Source: Muribaculaceae bacterium (GTDB lineage: Bacteria > Bacteroidota > Bacteroidia > Bacteroidales > Muribaculaceae). From it: 44,763 nt of DNA. The notes under the pieces were generated by a model. That model searched no databases. It was given only the letters and a program-made list of their open reading frames with translations, and had not been told where the DNA came from. The stretch lies in contig JAGASI010000003.1 in NCBI GenBank assembly GCA_017621845.1, forward strand, positions 1 through 44,763, given 5' to 3'. A program made the position numbers and the translations under genes. Shown one piece after another: positions 1-8,518 of the stretch (the stretch's first letter is position 1; each line of letters opens with the position of its first letter).

Positions 1-117
1 AGAATCATCGGCAGCTCCTTGCTTGTAAAGGAGCATATCAAGGACTTGCTGACTCCGGAACCAGAGCCAATCCAAATAGCAAATTGCCATCCAACTCTTG
101 ACCTCGAATTTGATTAA
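1..117 (+). CDS. C-terminal end of an unidentified protein (partial)
   Basis: Frame 1 is open from the first base to a TAA at 115-117 and encodes the last 38 residues of a protein whose start lies outside the window. The tail contains GSSLLVKEHIKDLL followed by a PEPEP stretch. It is too short for a family call. Its position just before an acyltransferase scrap and a sugar-transferase scrap suggests that it belonged to a polysaccharide locus, but that is inference from context only. Confidence 0.5.
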   Translation, partial: RIIGSSLLVKEHIKDLLTPEPEPIQIANCHPTLDLEFD

Positions 118-136
118 CACTTTTTAAGAGACACTA

Positions 137-496
137 GTGATATATTTTGTCGATTCGATAATATATGGAGGTGGCTCTATCAATGGCAACTGGCTTGTTG
201 CCTACCTAAGAGGAATTGCAGGTAGTTTGTGCCTATTAGTATTATGCTCTTTTTTGGACTTCAATAAGAAACTATCGTCTATACTATCCCTTATTGGAAT
301 CTCAACTATCACAATTCTGGGCTTACATTTCCATCTTCTATACCCGATGAAAGTCATATATAAACTTCTGTTTCACGGTAATCCTCAAGATATTCACATT
401 ATGTTTGCACTGATTGCTTCACTTATTATCGTCTTAATTCTGACATATATCCACGGATATATAATCAAAAAAATGCCATTTATCGTAGGTAGATGA
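137..496 (+). pseudogene. Acyltransferase 3 family, C-terminal fragment
   Basis: The 119-residue frame opens at a GTG and holds three to four hydrophobic segments of about 20 residues, with the ILGLHFHLLYPM stretch typical of the C-terminal membrane helices of acyltransferase-3 (OatA/NodX-like) enzymes that acylate surface sugars. Complete members have about 320-380 residues and ten helices. Here the first two thirds, including the catalytic N-terminal histidine region, are missing, and an in-frame TAA at 125-127 blocks upstream extension. I read it as a decayed remnant rather than a working enzyme. The family call rests on the hydrophobic pattern and the LGxHF motif and is moderately sure. 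Confidence 0.55.
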
Positions 497-593
497 CAAC
501 ACACCATCCCCCAACCCGGCGATTTTAAATCATATGTATTTGCAAACAAACGTTAATATCTGCCATCACTTCTTAATTTCCTAAATTTTTATT

Positions 594-601
594 TAACTTT
601 G
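594..601 (+). promoter_or_regulatory. Candidate Bacteroidota -7 element
   Basis: TAACTTTG matches the TAnnTTTG consensus of the primary Bacteroidota sigma factor and lies 45 bp before the sugar-transferase scrap at 646. No clear TTTG -33 box is seen at the expected spacing, so this is a tentative call. Confidence 0.3.
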
Positions 602-645
602 GAAAGACTAAATATTCATCACAATCAAACATAATTATAGTGCCA

Positions 646-783
646 ATGAAGATATATCGAGATTTTTTCAAACGAGGAATTGACATATTTGTCTCGGGCA
701 TGGCACTACTTGTGCTTTCTGTCCCCCCGATAACAATATATCCACGTCAATTACATATATGGAACCATTGTTTTTGTAAATAA
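646..783 (+). pseudogene. Sugar-phosphate transferase (WcaJ/PglC type), N-terminal fragment
   Basis: The ATG at 646 opens a 45-residue frame beginning MKIYRDFFKRGIDIF and continuing with a hydrophobic helix (SGMALLVLS). This matches the N-terminal signature of bacterial sugar transferases, and the intact gene at 4282 starts in the same way (MYRQFFKRFLDF, then a hydrophobic helix with a Pro). After about 26 residues similarity stops and the frame runs into unrelated codons and a TAA, so the cytoplasmic catalytic domain is absent. It looks like a relic of an earlier version of the glycan locus left by deletion or recombination. Confidence 0.55.
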
Positions 784-853
784 AAGTTAATTCCATATAT
801 TAATATCTCAAATATTAAATTTTTAACTAATTTTGAGACAAACAAACGCCACG

Positions 854-1828
854 ATGAAGATTAAACTTCCGATATTTTCACGACAATCCCTATTTGACGC
901 TTCCGGGTGGATTGCTCTGATACTCGGCCTCATCTTTTATATTGGAGGATATACACTCCAATACAATGCTGAGACCCTTAAAACAGAGTTCCATTGGGAT
1001 AAAGTCGGGTTTTGGGCCGGATTTATTATCAATATCGGAGACATTCTACTCGTTGGCGGCGTTGTTGGATTTCTTACAAGCATGGCCCAATGGAAAGGAA
1101 TACTTATTGAAGAGTTAACCAACCTTATCTATGGTAAAGAATTGCTCAGTCGCCGAGCTGACCTGAAGAACATCTGGGAAAATATCACCAAACAACTATT
1201 CAAAAACAAATTCCTGTGCATACACCGCGAGATATTGGACACCATTAGTCACTACCTTCCTAACGATAATGAAATAAGCTACTATGACAACTTCACCGAA
1301 GATATAACCGTAAAATGGGTAGACAAGACAAATGGTATAATCTCAACCACCGAGATAATGGCATTTGACATCATAGCTGAGAGCAAAGCTCACGTTGACT
1401 ATGACGTATGCTCCAGAACAAAGTATTGCTCTCTGGCAGGAGAACCTAAAGACACGGTAAAACATACAATATATCTTAACGAACAAATCTTTGAGACTCC
1501 CGACACCGAGATAAAACTTGAAAACGACGACGTCATCGCCAAGACAACAATACCACTCGATGGTGCCAAGAAATATAGATTTAAATTTCTTATAGAGAAA
1601 ACCTATTGCATCTTTAACGACTTTTATATTTCTTACCGCGCCAAACGATTTATACATAACATGCATATTTCTCTACTTCTTGACGATGGCATAAGCGCTG
1701 AATTTATCGAACGTGGTCAATTTGAACCATTTACAGAAGTTAAAAAGACCAAACGACATATCATAATGTCCCACGATGGCGTTATATTACCAAAGCAAGG
1801 CTTTGTCTTTGCCCTAAAAACAGATTAA
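854..1828 (+). CDS. Two-TM protein of unknown function with beta-rich C-terminal domain
   Basis: The frame can start at a TTG at 833, but the ATG at 854 (MKIKLPIF) is the more natural start and gives 324 residues. Residues of about 18-36 (WIALILGLIFYIGGY) and 52-75 (WAGFIINIGDILLVGGVVGF) form two membrane helices with a short loop. They are followed by a helical linker of about 60 residues and a C-terminal half rich in alternating hydrophobic/charged strands. I do not recognise the family. The two-helix-plus-beta layout recalls some membrane effectors, such as those of CBASS, but no nucleotide cyclase lies nearby, so that is only a resemblance. It stands alone between pseudogenes and a terminator, and a TAATTTTG at 828-835 could be its -7 element. 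Confidence 0.75.
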   Translation: MKIKLPIFSRQSLFDASGWIALILGLIFYIGGYTLQYNAETLKTEFHWDKVGFWAGFIINIGDILLVGGVVGFLTSMAQWKGILIEELTNLIYGKELLSRRADLKNIWENITKQLFKNKFLCIHREILDTISHYLPNDNEISYYDNFTEDITVKWVDKTNGIISTTEIMAFDIIAESKAHVDYDVCSRTKYCSLAGEPKDTVKHTIYLNEQIFETPDTEIKLENDDVIAKTTIPLDGAKKYRFKFLIEKTYCIFNDFYISYRAKRFIHNMHISLLLDDGISAEFIERGQFEPFTEVKKTKRHIIMSHDGVILPKQGFVFALKTD

Positions 1829-1907
1829 ACCAACCTAATAATACTACCTAACAATGACAATGAAAAGAGGTGAAGCCGAGACTTAGACGGCTTCAAAGTA
1901 ACACACC

Positions 1908-1947
1908 AAGTAGGAAGAAAAACACCGGCACTTCTTCCTACTTTTTT
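1908..1947 (+). terminator. Rho-independent terminator after the 2-TM gene
   Basis: A perfect 12-bp stem (1908-1919 with 1932-1943) encloses a 12-nt loop and runs into six T residues at 1942-1947. A second hairpin, an 8-bp stem at 1871-1878 with 1888-1895, sits just upstream. Together they separate the gene at 854 from the glycan operon at 2050. Confidence 0.8.
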
Positions 1948-2049
1948 ATAAATAGCCCACCAAGGTCTTATAAGACTTCGACCGGCGATATATAAAAAAC
2001 ATCTTATAGACATACTACCGACTCATTCATCACCTATTACTGTCAATCA

Positions 2050-3267
2050 ATGAACAAGCCTAAGATTATACGAGCCTGTACTGTCCCTGCCTCTATCGCA
2101 TTTGTTAGAGGCATGATACCTGACTTGGCCAAGAAATATGAGGTCGTGTTGCTGTCATCGCCCGGCAATGACTGGAAAGAGATTGACCAAGAACGCGACA
2201 TGGTCAAATGTCTGGAGATACCCATGGCTCGCCAGATAGCTATATCACGGGATATAAAAGCACTGTGGCGCATTTACCGCATGCTCAGACGTGAAAAACC
2301 CATGATGATCCACTCGATGACTCCCAAAGCCGGACTGCTATGTATGCTCGCCGGATGGATGGCACGTGTGCCGGTCAGGGTACACACTTTTACCGGCCTG
2401 GTGTTCCCCTCTGCCTCGGGGTTGAAAAAGAAAATACTGATGGCTACCGACCGTCTGACATGTGCATGTGCCACGCACATCATTCCCGAAGGTGAGGGCG
2501 TCAAGCGTGACCTACTGAACAATCATATCACCAAGAAAGACATCCACGTGCTTGGCCATGGCAACTGCCAGGGCATAGACCTGGAATACTTCAACCCCGA
2601 ACGGCAATACAGCGTTACCGGCAGTGACCAACGTGGTAAACTACCCAAACTGTTTGAAGTCGAAAAGTCTGTCGAGTTTGCGCAACATCAACACTTGCTC
2701 CCTACACAGCTCAAGGACTATTTTACATTTATCGTCATCGGTCGTCTCGTTGGCGACAAGGGTATCAATGAATTAATAACAGCCTATTCACGTCTACACC
2801 ACGAATACCCCAAGACAAGACTCATACTTCTGGGACACACCGAGAGCAAAAGCGACCCACTGGCTCCCGAAACCCTCGAGATAATACGCACCGACCCATC
2901 AATCGAGGCCGTAGGGCTACAGTATGACATACGTCCATGGGTATCAGTCTCCGATGTAGCTATACTCTCAAGCTATCGCGAGGGATTTCCCAACGTAGTA
3001 ATTGAGGCCGGCGCCATGGGCCTGCCCCAGATTGTCACCGACATCAACGGTGCCAACGAGATTATCGTCGAGGGCAAGAATGGTACAATCATTCCCCCAC
3101 GCGACGCCGACGCCCTATACCTCGCCATGAAACACATGATTGATGACCCCTACTGGCGTCAATCAATGGCCAACAATGCACGCGACATGATTGCCTCCCG
3201 ATATGAACAGTCATACGTGCGCCGTTGCCTGTACGACTTCTATGATCAGATAATGCCAACTGTTTAA
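2050..3267 (+). CDS. Glycosyltransferase family 4 (GT-B fold)
   Basis: This 405-residue protein has the two-domain GT-B layout. The N-terminal acceptor domain begins with a PASIAFVRGMIPDLAKKYEV segment typical of capsule glycosyltransferases. The C-terminal donor-binding domain starts with FIVIGRLVGDKGINELI and carries the family motif EGFPNVVIEAGAMGLPQIVT, with two glutamates spaced as in the E-x7-E nucleotide-sugar binding motif. No signal peptide or TM helix is visible, so it should act at the cytoplasmic face, adding a sugar to a lipid-linked acceptor. It is the first gene of the operon, 102 bp after the terminator, and is followed 26 bp later by the ATP-grasp gene. The donor sugar cannot be read from the sequence. 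Confidence 0.88.
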   Translation: MNKPKIIRACTVPASIAFVRGMIPDLAKKYEVVLLSSPGNDWKEIDQERDMVKCLEIPMARQIAISRDIKALWRIYRMLRREKPMMIHSMTPKAGLLCMLAGWMARVPVRVHTFTGLVFPSASGLKKKILMATDRLTCACATHIIPEGEGVKRDLLNNHITKKDIHVLGHGNCQGIDLEYFNPERQYSVTGSDQRGKLPKLFEVEKSVEFAQHQHLLPTQLKDYFTFIVIGRLVGDKGINELITAYSRLHHEYPKTRLILLGHTESKSDPLAPETLEIIRTDPSIEAVGLQYDIRPWVSVSDVAILSSYREGFPNVVIEAGAMGLPQIVTDINGANEIIVEGKNGTIIPPRDADALYLAMKHMIDDPYWRQSMANNARDMIASRYEQSYVRRCLYDFYDQIMPTV

Positions 3268-3293
3268 ATATAATCCTTATAAAATCTGCGTCA

Positions 3294-4277
3294 ATGTTCA
3301 GTTCACTAATCTTTAAAGTCAAGCACCTCAAGTCTACCCATCAGCAACTTCGTGATTTCCAAAGAGTTAACGGCGGGAGCATGTGGTGGTGGAGATTTGC
3401 CAAGGCTTATCTTATCCATGGCTGTTACATCAACCAATATATATACGGCGAGTTCTTCAGGTTGACGCCGGCCGAGCGCAAGGCCTCACTGACTTACCCT
3501 CGCTTCGAGAAAGTGCTGTTTGCCTGCAACCCACGCGAGCACTGGCACTATCTACAGAATAAAAAAGAATTTAACACCCACTTTGCTCCATTTGTCAATC
3601 GCCACTGGCTATATGTGCCCGAAGCTGACTACGACACCTTTGTTCAATTCGTTCAAGCCAACACAGATTTGCTAGTCAAGCCTTACAGAATGTTCATGGG
3701 CAAAGGCATCCACCGATTTATCATACCTAAAGACCCGACAGGAATGCATGAAGTATATGAAACACTGAGAAAAAATGAATGTCTGCTCGAAGAACGCATA
3801 CATCAACACCCGGTCCTCACACTCGGTGCTCAGTCCGTTAATACTGTCCGAGCCTATACCGTTATTGATAAGGATGGAACAGTACACCTGCTTAAAACAG
3901 TTTTCCGTGGCGGTGTCGGTGACTCGGTTGTCGACAACTTCCATGCCGGTGGATGTATCTATGCCGTCGACCTTGATACAGGCGTGATTGTGACACCAGG
4001 CATGCAACGCACTGCCGACGGCAAGCGCACTTGGCATAAAATACATCCCGGCACTGACACCATGATGATTGGTTTTAAAATCCCCAACTGGGAAATACTA
4101 AAAACTCAAATAGTAGAAGCCGCCAGGTCATTACCCCAATGTCGATATGTCGGCTGGGATATAGCCATCACCCAAGATGGCATTGAACTGATTGAGGGCA
4201 ACGAGGAAGCCGACTATGAACTACTGGAATTTGTAGGTGAGAAAGGCTGGTGGAGCAAAATAAAGAAAATGATTTAA
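3294..4277 (+). CDS. Sugar-transfer-associated ATP-grasp protein
   Basis: The 327 residues match the ATP-grasp subfamily found next to sugar transferases (Pfam ATPgrasp_ST type). Visible features are LLVKPYRMFMGKGIHRF (lysine of the ATP-binding fold), LLEERIHQHP (hinge), SVNTVRAYTV, FRGGVGDSVVDNFHAGG (a conserved loop of the subfamily) and the metal-binding end IELIEGNEEADYELLEF with acidic residues and an asparagine. ATP-grasp enzymes activate a carboxylate as acyl-phosphate and join it to an amine or thiol, so the likely role is to attach an amino-acid-like group to a sugar or glycan precursor; the substrate is unknown. It ends 4 bp before the sugar-transferase start. Confidence 0.85.
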   Translation: MFSSLIFKVKHLKSTHQQLRDFQRVNGGSMWWWRFAKAYLIHGCYINQYIYGEFFRLTPAERKASLTYPRFEKVLFACNPREHWHYLQNKKEFNTHFAPFVNRHWLYVPEADYDTFVQFVQANTDLLVKPYRMFMGKGIHRFIIPKDPTGMHEVYETLRKNECLLEERIHQHPVLTLGAQSVNTVRAYTVIDKDGTVHLLKTVFRGGVGDSVVDNFHAGGCIYAVDLDTGVIVTPGMQRTADGKRTWHKIHPGTDTMMIGFKIPNWEILKTQIVEAARSLPQCRYVGWDIAITQDGIELIEGNEEADYELLEFVGEKGWWSKIKKMI

Positions 4278-4281
4278 ACGC

Positions 4282-4947
4282 ATGTACCGACAATTTTTTA
4301 AACGATTCTTGGACTTCACGCTGACATTGATAGGACTTATATGTTTGTCGCCGATGCTGTTAGTCCTGTGTGTGCTAGTCAGGGTTAAACTCGGTTCTCC
4401 GATATTCTTCAGACAAATGCGCATCGGTAAGAACGAGCGCCCATTCATGATGATTAAATTACGCACCATGACTGACGCCCGCGACAAAGACGGAAACCTA
4501 TTGCCCGACACCGAACGATTTACCAAGTTTGGGGACTTTCTCCGCAACAGCAGCCTTGACGAACTTCCCGAGCTCTTCAATGTCCTAAAAGGCGACATGT
4601 CACTAATAGGGCCACGACCTCTCTATCCCATATATCTCCCCTATTATACCCGTGAAGAAAGCCGCCGTCACACCGTGCGTGGAGGCATCACCGGCCTGGC
4701 CCAGATTAACGGCCGAGCTCTGTGCCGCTGGGATGACCGTTTTGCCTATGACATTCGATATGTAGACCAACTGTCATTCATCAACGACGTCAAAATCCTA
4801 TGGCGCACATTCTTTAAAGTCGCCGCCAAGGATGATATCGGGACACCATCGGTAACCGACGAAGGAGGACTGCACATCCTTCGTCAAGTTCAACAACCCG
4901 AGAAAGTTGCCATCGTAGAACAAATATTGAAACGCACCAAGCAATGA
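4282..4947 (+). CDS. Undecaprenyl-phosphate sugar-1-phosphate transferase (WcaJ/PglC family)
   Basis: This 221-residue protein is of the short, monotopic phosphoglycosyl transferase type. Residues of about 10-34 form a hydrophobic re-entrant helix containing a proline (LSPMLL). The catalytic Asp-Glu dyad is D93-E94 in SSLDELPEL, followed by MSLIGPRPL and RHTVRGGITGLAQINGR. Such enzymes start glycan assembly by moving a sugar-1-phosphate from a UDP-sugar to undecaprenyl phosphate at the inner membrane. It lies 4 bp after the ATP-grasp gene and overlaps the next gene by 4 bp (ATGA), indicating translational coupling. A degenerate copy of its N-terminus lies at 646. Confidence 0.92.
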   Translation: MYRQFFKRFLDFTLTLIGLICLSPMLLVLCVLVRVKLGSPIFFRQMRIGKNERPFMMIKLRTMTDARDKDGNLLPDTERFTKFGDFLRNSSLDELPELFNVLKGDMSLIGPRPLYPIYLPYYTREESRRHTVRGGITGLAQINGRALCRWDDRFAYDIRYVDQLSFINDVKILWRTFFKVAAKDDIGTPSVTDEGGLHILRQVQQPEKVAIVEQILKRTKQ

Positions 4948-6032
4948 ATGCAACAAACTGGGAAGTCGGCAGTACATGGTATACAATGTTTGACAGTTCC
5001 ATAACATCCTCGGGAACTCACTATAACAATGACATTCCTGAAAACATAACGCTACTATCAACATGTCGCAGTGCAATCGGATGTATATTGGATACACTTC
5101 CAACCCATGGCGTGGCCATAATCCCGGCATTCACGTGCCACAGCGTGGCCCAACCTTTCATCTCACGAAGCTACCGACTACACTCCTATGCAGTCAATAA
5201 AGACCTTTCCATTGACTGGAATAAACTAGACACGCTGATTAACAGTATTAAACCCGATGTACTCCTCATCCACGGTTACTTTGGTTTCAATACTACCAAG
5301 GGGCACGAACAACATCTCGAGTCAGTCAGACAACGTGGCATAACCATCATTGAAGATCGCACTCAGACAATGTTCTCGACTTACAAGTCCATTAATGCCC
5401 ACTATACTGTAGGAAGTATCCGTAAATGGCTACCCGTTCCCGATGGGGCCTTTCTATCACCAATGATAATTGACAATCTAATCGAGGACACACCGCTGAT
5501 TACAGCCAAAACCTCGGCAATGGACATGAAACGTCAATATATCATCAATGGTCAAGGGACAAAAGACGCCTTCAGAAAAATGTTCATACAAGCTGAGCAA
5601 CTCTTGGATTCTCGTTCCAGACCCCACGCCATGTCAAGTTACACACGTGCCGTACTTACTCGTGAAGAAATAAATCGTATGTCCAACGTCCGTCGCGACA
5701 ACTACCGAATTCTCGCATCAAGAATGACGGTTCTCCGCGATATCTCAGTAATATTTCCATCGCTCGATAACTCAATAGTACCGTTCATGCTACCTGTCTA
5801 CATCGACTCTTCCAAGATAGATCGTAACAACTTCCAACAATACATGGCACGACATAACGTGTACCCAACCATAATATGGAAATGTCCCGACATACTACTT
5901 GAGACGATAGACCCTATAAGCCTCTCTATATATGACAACATATTGTGCTTTCACATCGATCAACGCTATGACATCAGTGACATGATGAAAATTGCTGACA
6001 CAGTGGAGTGCTATTTTAAGGAAATTTACTAA
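4944..6032 (+). CDS. DegT/DnrJ/EryC1-like PLP-dependent protein
   Basis: The 362-residue protein shows the fold-type I pattern of the DegT/DnrJ/EryC1/StrS sugar aminotransferases: an ALSTCRSAIG-like start, IIPAFTCHSVAQPF, the IIEDRTQTMF motif (E137, D138, with D138 expected to hold the PLP ring nitrogen) and GSIRKWLPVPDGAFL, where K161 is the expected Schiff-base lysine. Typical members make amino-sugars from 3- or 4-keto nucleotide sugars. This one is shorter than average and has RKW in place of the usual lysine context, a variant I associate with a distinct subgroup in glycan loci. Its start overlaps the preceding stop by 4 bp. Aminotransferase activity is likely but unproven. Confidence 0.75.
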   Translation: MNATNWEVGSTWYTMFDSSITSSGTHYNNDIPENITLLSTCRSAIGCILDTLPTHGVAIIPAFTCHSVAQPFISRSYRLHSYAVNKDLSIDWNKLDTLINSIKPDVLLIHGYFGFNTTKGHEQHLESVRQRGITIIEDRTQTMFSTYKSINAHYTVGSIRKWLPVPDGAFLSPMIIDNLIEDTPLITAKTSAMDMKRQYIINGQGTKDAFRKMFIQAEQLLDSRSRPHAMSSYTRAVLTREEINRMSNVRRDNYRILASRMTVLRDISVIFPSLDNSIVPFMLPVYIDSSKIDRNNFQQYMARHNVYPTIIWKCPDILLETIDPISLSIYDNILCFHIDQRYDISDMMKIADTVECYFKEIY

Positions 6033-6077
6033 CTTCATCACCCGTTAGACCAAAACTCTATTAAACTTACACTCGAT

Positions 6078-7205
6078 ATGTCAAACATGCGATTAATGAT
6101 ACTTGGGACCAATGAGTACCAAAATCCTCTTATAGTCCGCGCCAAGGAATTAGGCTATGAGACACACGTATTTGGACTTGACCGTGGAGAAATCGGCCAA
6201 CAGACGGCCGACTTCTTCCACCCCGTCGATATTCTCGACTATAACCGACTGTGGGAGGAATGTAAACGTCTCCAGCCTGTAGGCATTGCCTCGGTATGCT
6301 CAGAGCTGGCTATGCATCCCATGAATTACCTACTGAGGAAAGCCGGCATACCATGCAATTCTCCAACGACTGAAACAATCACTACCAACAAGTATCTGAT
6401 GAGACAAGCCATGAAGGAAGGCGGCGTGGATAGTCCCAACTTCACTCTAGTCACCAACGGCATGGCGTTTGACCAAATAAAGCACGACATCGCCGAATTC
6501 ACATTCCCATTGATTATCAAGCCATGTGACCTCAGCTCAAGCCGTGGAGTCTTTAAAATCGACACCATCGACAACCTGCAAGAAGGTCTGGAGTACGCCT
6601 TGAGGTGGTCTAAGACCGGTGAAGCTATACTCGAGGAATTTATCGACGGTCCCGAATACAGTGGCGAGAGCATCGCCTACCAAGGTCAATTCCATCTGCT
6701 GGCCATAACCGAGAAATCCACCACCGGCGCCCCTCACTTTGTCGAAACCGGACACCGCCAACCCGCCAACCTGTCTCCTGAGATGACTCTTAAAGTTCAA
6801 GAGACTCTATTCAATGCATTCAAGGCCCTGGACATACAATATGGCGCTATTCACCCCGAATTTCGCATCACCCCCGACGGACGCATACTATTCATGGAAA
6901 TTGCCACTCGCATGGGTGGTGATTGCATCGGTACCGACCTCGTCCCCCTATCATCGGGATATGACTTTCTCGGGATGGTAATAAACATCTGCTGTGGCAA
7001 GGCTCCTGACTTTACCAAGATACGCACACCCATGCAGGCCGAAAACCATTATATCATGACACGTCAAGATCTCGACAATTTTAACAACCTCAAGAAACAT
7101 CATCCCGAGATAATATGGCGACACAGCGTCATCAAACCACTCTCAGATAAACCCATATTAAAAAGCGCTGACCGCGCTGGTTATTATATTACTATAAAAC
7201 CATGA
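6078..7205 (+). CDS. ATP-grasp ligase (carbamoyl-phosphate synthase-like)
   Basis: This is a 375-residue soluble ATP-grasp protein. It has an N-terminal Rossmann-like preATP-grasp domain (MRLMILGTNEYQNPLIVRA), an ATP-binding lysine region FPLIIKPCDLSSSRGV, a hinge EAILEEFIDGPEYSGES and a metal-binding segment PEFRITPDGRILFMEIATR with G-G-D following. A second ATG at 6087 is an alternative start. It probably joins a carboxylate to an amine or thiol through an acyl-phosphate. It follows the PLP-enzyme gene by 45 bp and overlaps the CapK-like gene by 4 bp, so a shared pathway is likely, for instance capping an amino-sugar made by the upstream enzyme. Confidence 0.85.
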   Translation: MSNMRLMILGTNEYQNPLIVRAKELGYETHVFGLDRGEIGQQTADFFHPVDILDYNRLWEECKRLQPVGIASVCSELAMHPMNYLLRKAGIPCNSPTTETITTNKYLMRQAMKEGGVDSPNFTLVTNGMAFDQIKHDIAEFTFPLIIKPCDLSSSRGVFKIDTIDNLQEGLEYALRWSKTGEAILEEFIDGPEYSGESIAYQGQFHLLAITEKSTTGAPHFVETGHRQPANLSPEMTLKVQETLFNAFKALDIQYGAIHPEFRITPDGRILFMEIATRMGGDCIGTDLVPLSSGYDFLGMVINICCGKAPDFTKIRTPMQAENHYIMTRQDLDNFNNLKKHHPEIIWRHSVIKPLSDKPILKSADRAGYYITIKP

Positions 7206-8518
7206 ACCTGTTAGAAAAAACCCGTGCACGGCTATTCTGGCTTAAAGATCGTCTTGCCGGAGGCAAGGTGCGTCAAGGTCTCGACCTGCTACAACAAGTC
7301 GAGGGCGGCTCGATGTCCGAGGCCGATATTGACCGCTATCATCATCAACAACTGAATACTCTGCTGAGCCACTGTGTCAAGACCGTACCCGCATACTTAG
7401 GCCTCAAACCCAATATCACTTCATGGCCAGTAGTCAATAAACATGTAATAAAACAAAATCTCGCCAACCATTTTTCAACCTCTTTTGATAAGAAATCTCT
7501 CATCGCTATGTCTACCAGTGGCTCTACCGGCACACCATTCACCAGTTGGCAGGACATCGGGAAAAAACGACACGTCAACGCCGAAGTCCTATTCTACAAC
7601 GGCAAAATCGGCTACTCTATCGGTCGTCGCATTATCTATTTCAGGTCAGTAGTCAACGAAGTTGCAAAGTCATCACTCCAACAATTCATGCAGAACATAT
7701 ACCTGATTGACTGCTCTGACCTCAGCGACGAGAGTATCAGCGCCAAGTTGAAACAGATTAAGTCACTGACCCGGAAGACAGGAGCCATGATACTGAGCTA
7801 TGCCTCAACTCTTGACGCATTCCGTCGCTACTTTGATAAACATGGCACAAGTCAAGCAGCCGATTGCAACATATATGGCATCGTGTCCGGCTCTGAAATG
7901 CTACACGAATACACGAGAAAATCCCTATCCCAAGCCTTTAACTGCAAGGTCGTATCACGATATGCCAACGAAGAGAACGGCTTCATCGGTCAGGACGATA
8001 CTCTGGACAATACATTCCTGAACAATCGTGCCAACTATTATATCGAAATACTGAAGATAGACTCAGATCAACCTGCCGACATTGGTGAAATCGGTCGTAT
8101 CGTGGTCACCGACCTCTATAACTATTCGATGCCAATGATAAGATATGACACCGGTGACGTCGGTGCCTGGCATTATATTGAATACAATGGTGTTAAAAGA
8201 AAGGCTATCGGAGCATTTGGCGGACGTAAGGTCGATATCACATACGACTGCCACGGCAATGCAATCTCGCCATTTGCCATCACCAACAATATGTGGAAAT
8301 TCCAAAACATCAAACAATTCCAATTTATTCAGAGAGGGTTCCGGAACTACCTCCTTAAAATCAACACTGACCACGACATCAATGAACTGGAATTGATTGA
8401 AACCTATAAAAAAATTGTAGGGGATGACGGCAATATCACAATTGAATACTGTTCCGAGATTCCCGTCCTTGCCTCAGGTAAACGTCGTTATATCGTAAAT
8501 GAAATGAACTGCCCATGA
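7202..8518 (+). CDS. CapK/PaaK-like adenylate-forming enzyme
   Basis: The 438-residue protein belongs to the phenylacetate-CoA ligase / coenzyme F390 synthetase / CapK branch of adenylate-forming enzymes. The phosphate-binding loop is MSTSGSTGTPF (residues 103-113). A central VSGSEMLHEYTRK stretch resembles the EPLT region, and MIRYDTGDVGAW carries the conserved Tyr-x-Thr-Gly-Asp motif, followed by the GGRKVDITYD segment. It should activate a carboxylic acid as an acyl-adenylate. In capsule loci such proteins are linked to acyl or amino-acid decoration of the polymer. It is coupled by 4-bp overlaps to the ATP-grasp gene before it and the CapA-like gene after it. Confidence 0.85.
   Translation: MNLLEKTRARLFWLKDRLAGGKVRQGLDLLQQVEGGSMSEADIDRYHHQQLNTLLSHCVKTVPAYLGLKPNITSWPVVNKHVIKQNLANHFSTSFDKKSLIAMSTSGSTGTPFTSWQDIGKKRHVNAEVLFYNGKIGYSIGRRIIYFRSVVNEVAKSSLQQFMQNIYLIDCSDLSDESISAKLKQIKSLTRKTGAMILSYASTLDAFRRYFDKHGTSQAADCNIYGIVSGSEMLHEYTRKSLSQAFNCKVVSRYANEENGFIGQDDTLDNTFLNNRANYYIEILKIDSDQPADIGEIGRIVVTDLYNYSMPMIRYDTGDVGAWHYIEYNGVKRKAIGAFGGRKVDITYDCHGNAISPFAITNNMWKFQNIKQFQFIQRGFRNYLLKINTDHDINELELIETYKKIVGDDGNITIEYCSEIPVLASGKRRYIVNEMNCP

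Noticed and set aside
854..1828. CBASS-type two-TM effector
   Set aside because: No cyclic-nucleotide synthase or other defence gene is nearby, and the protein is longer than the Cap15-type effectors I know; kept only as a structural hint.
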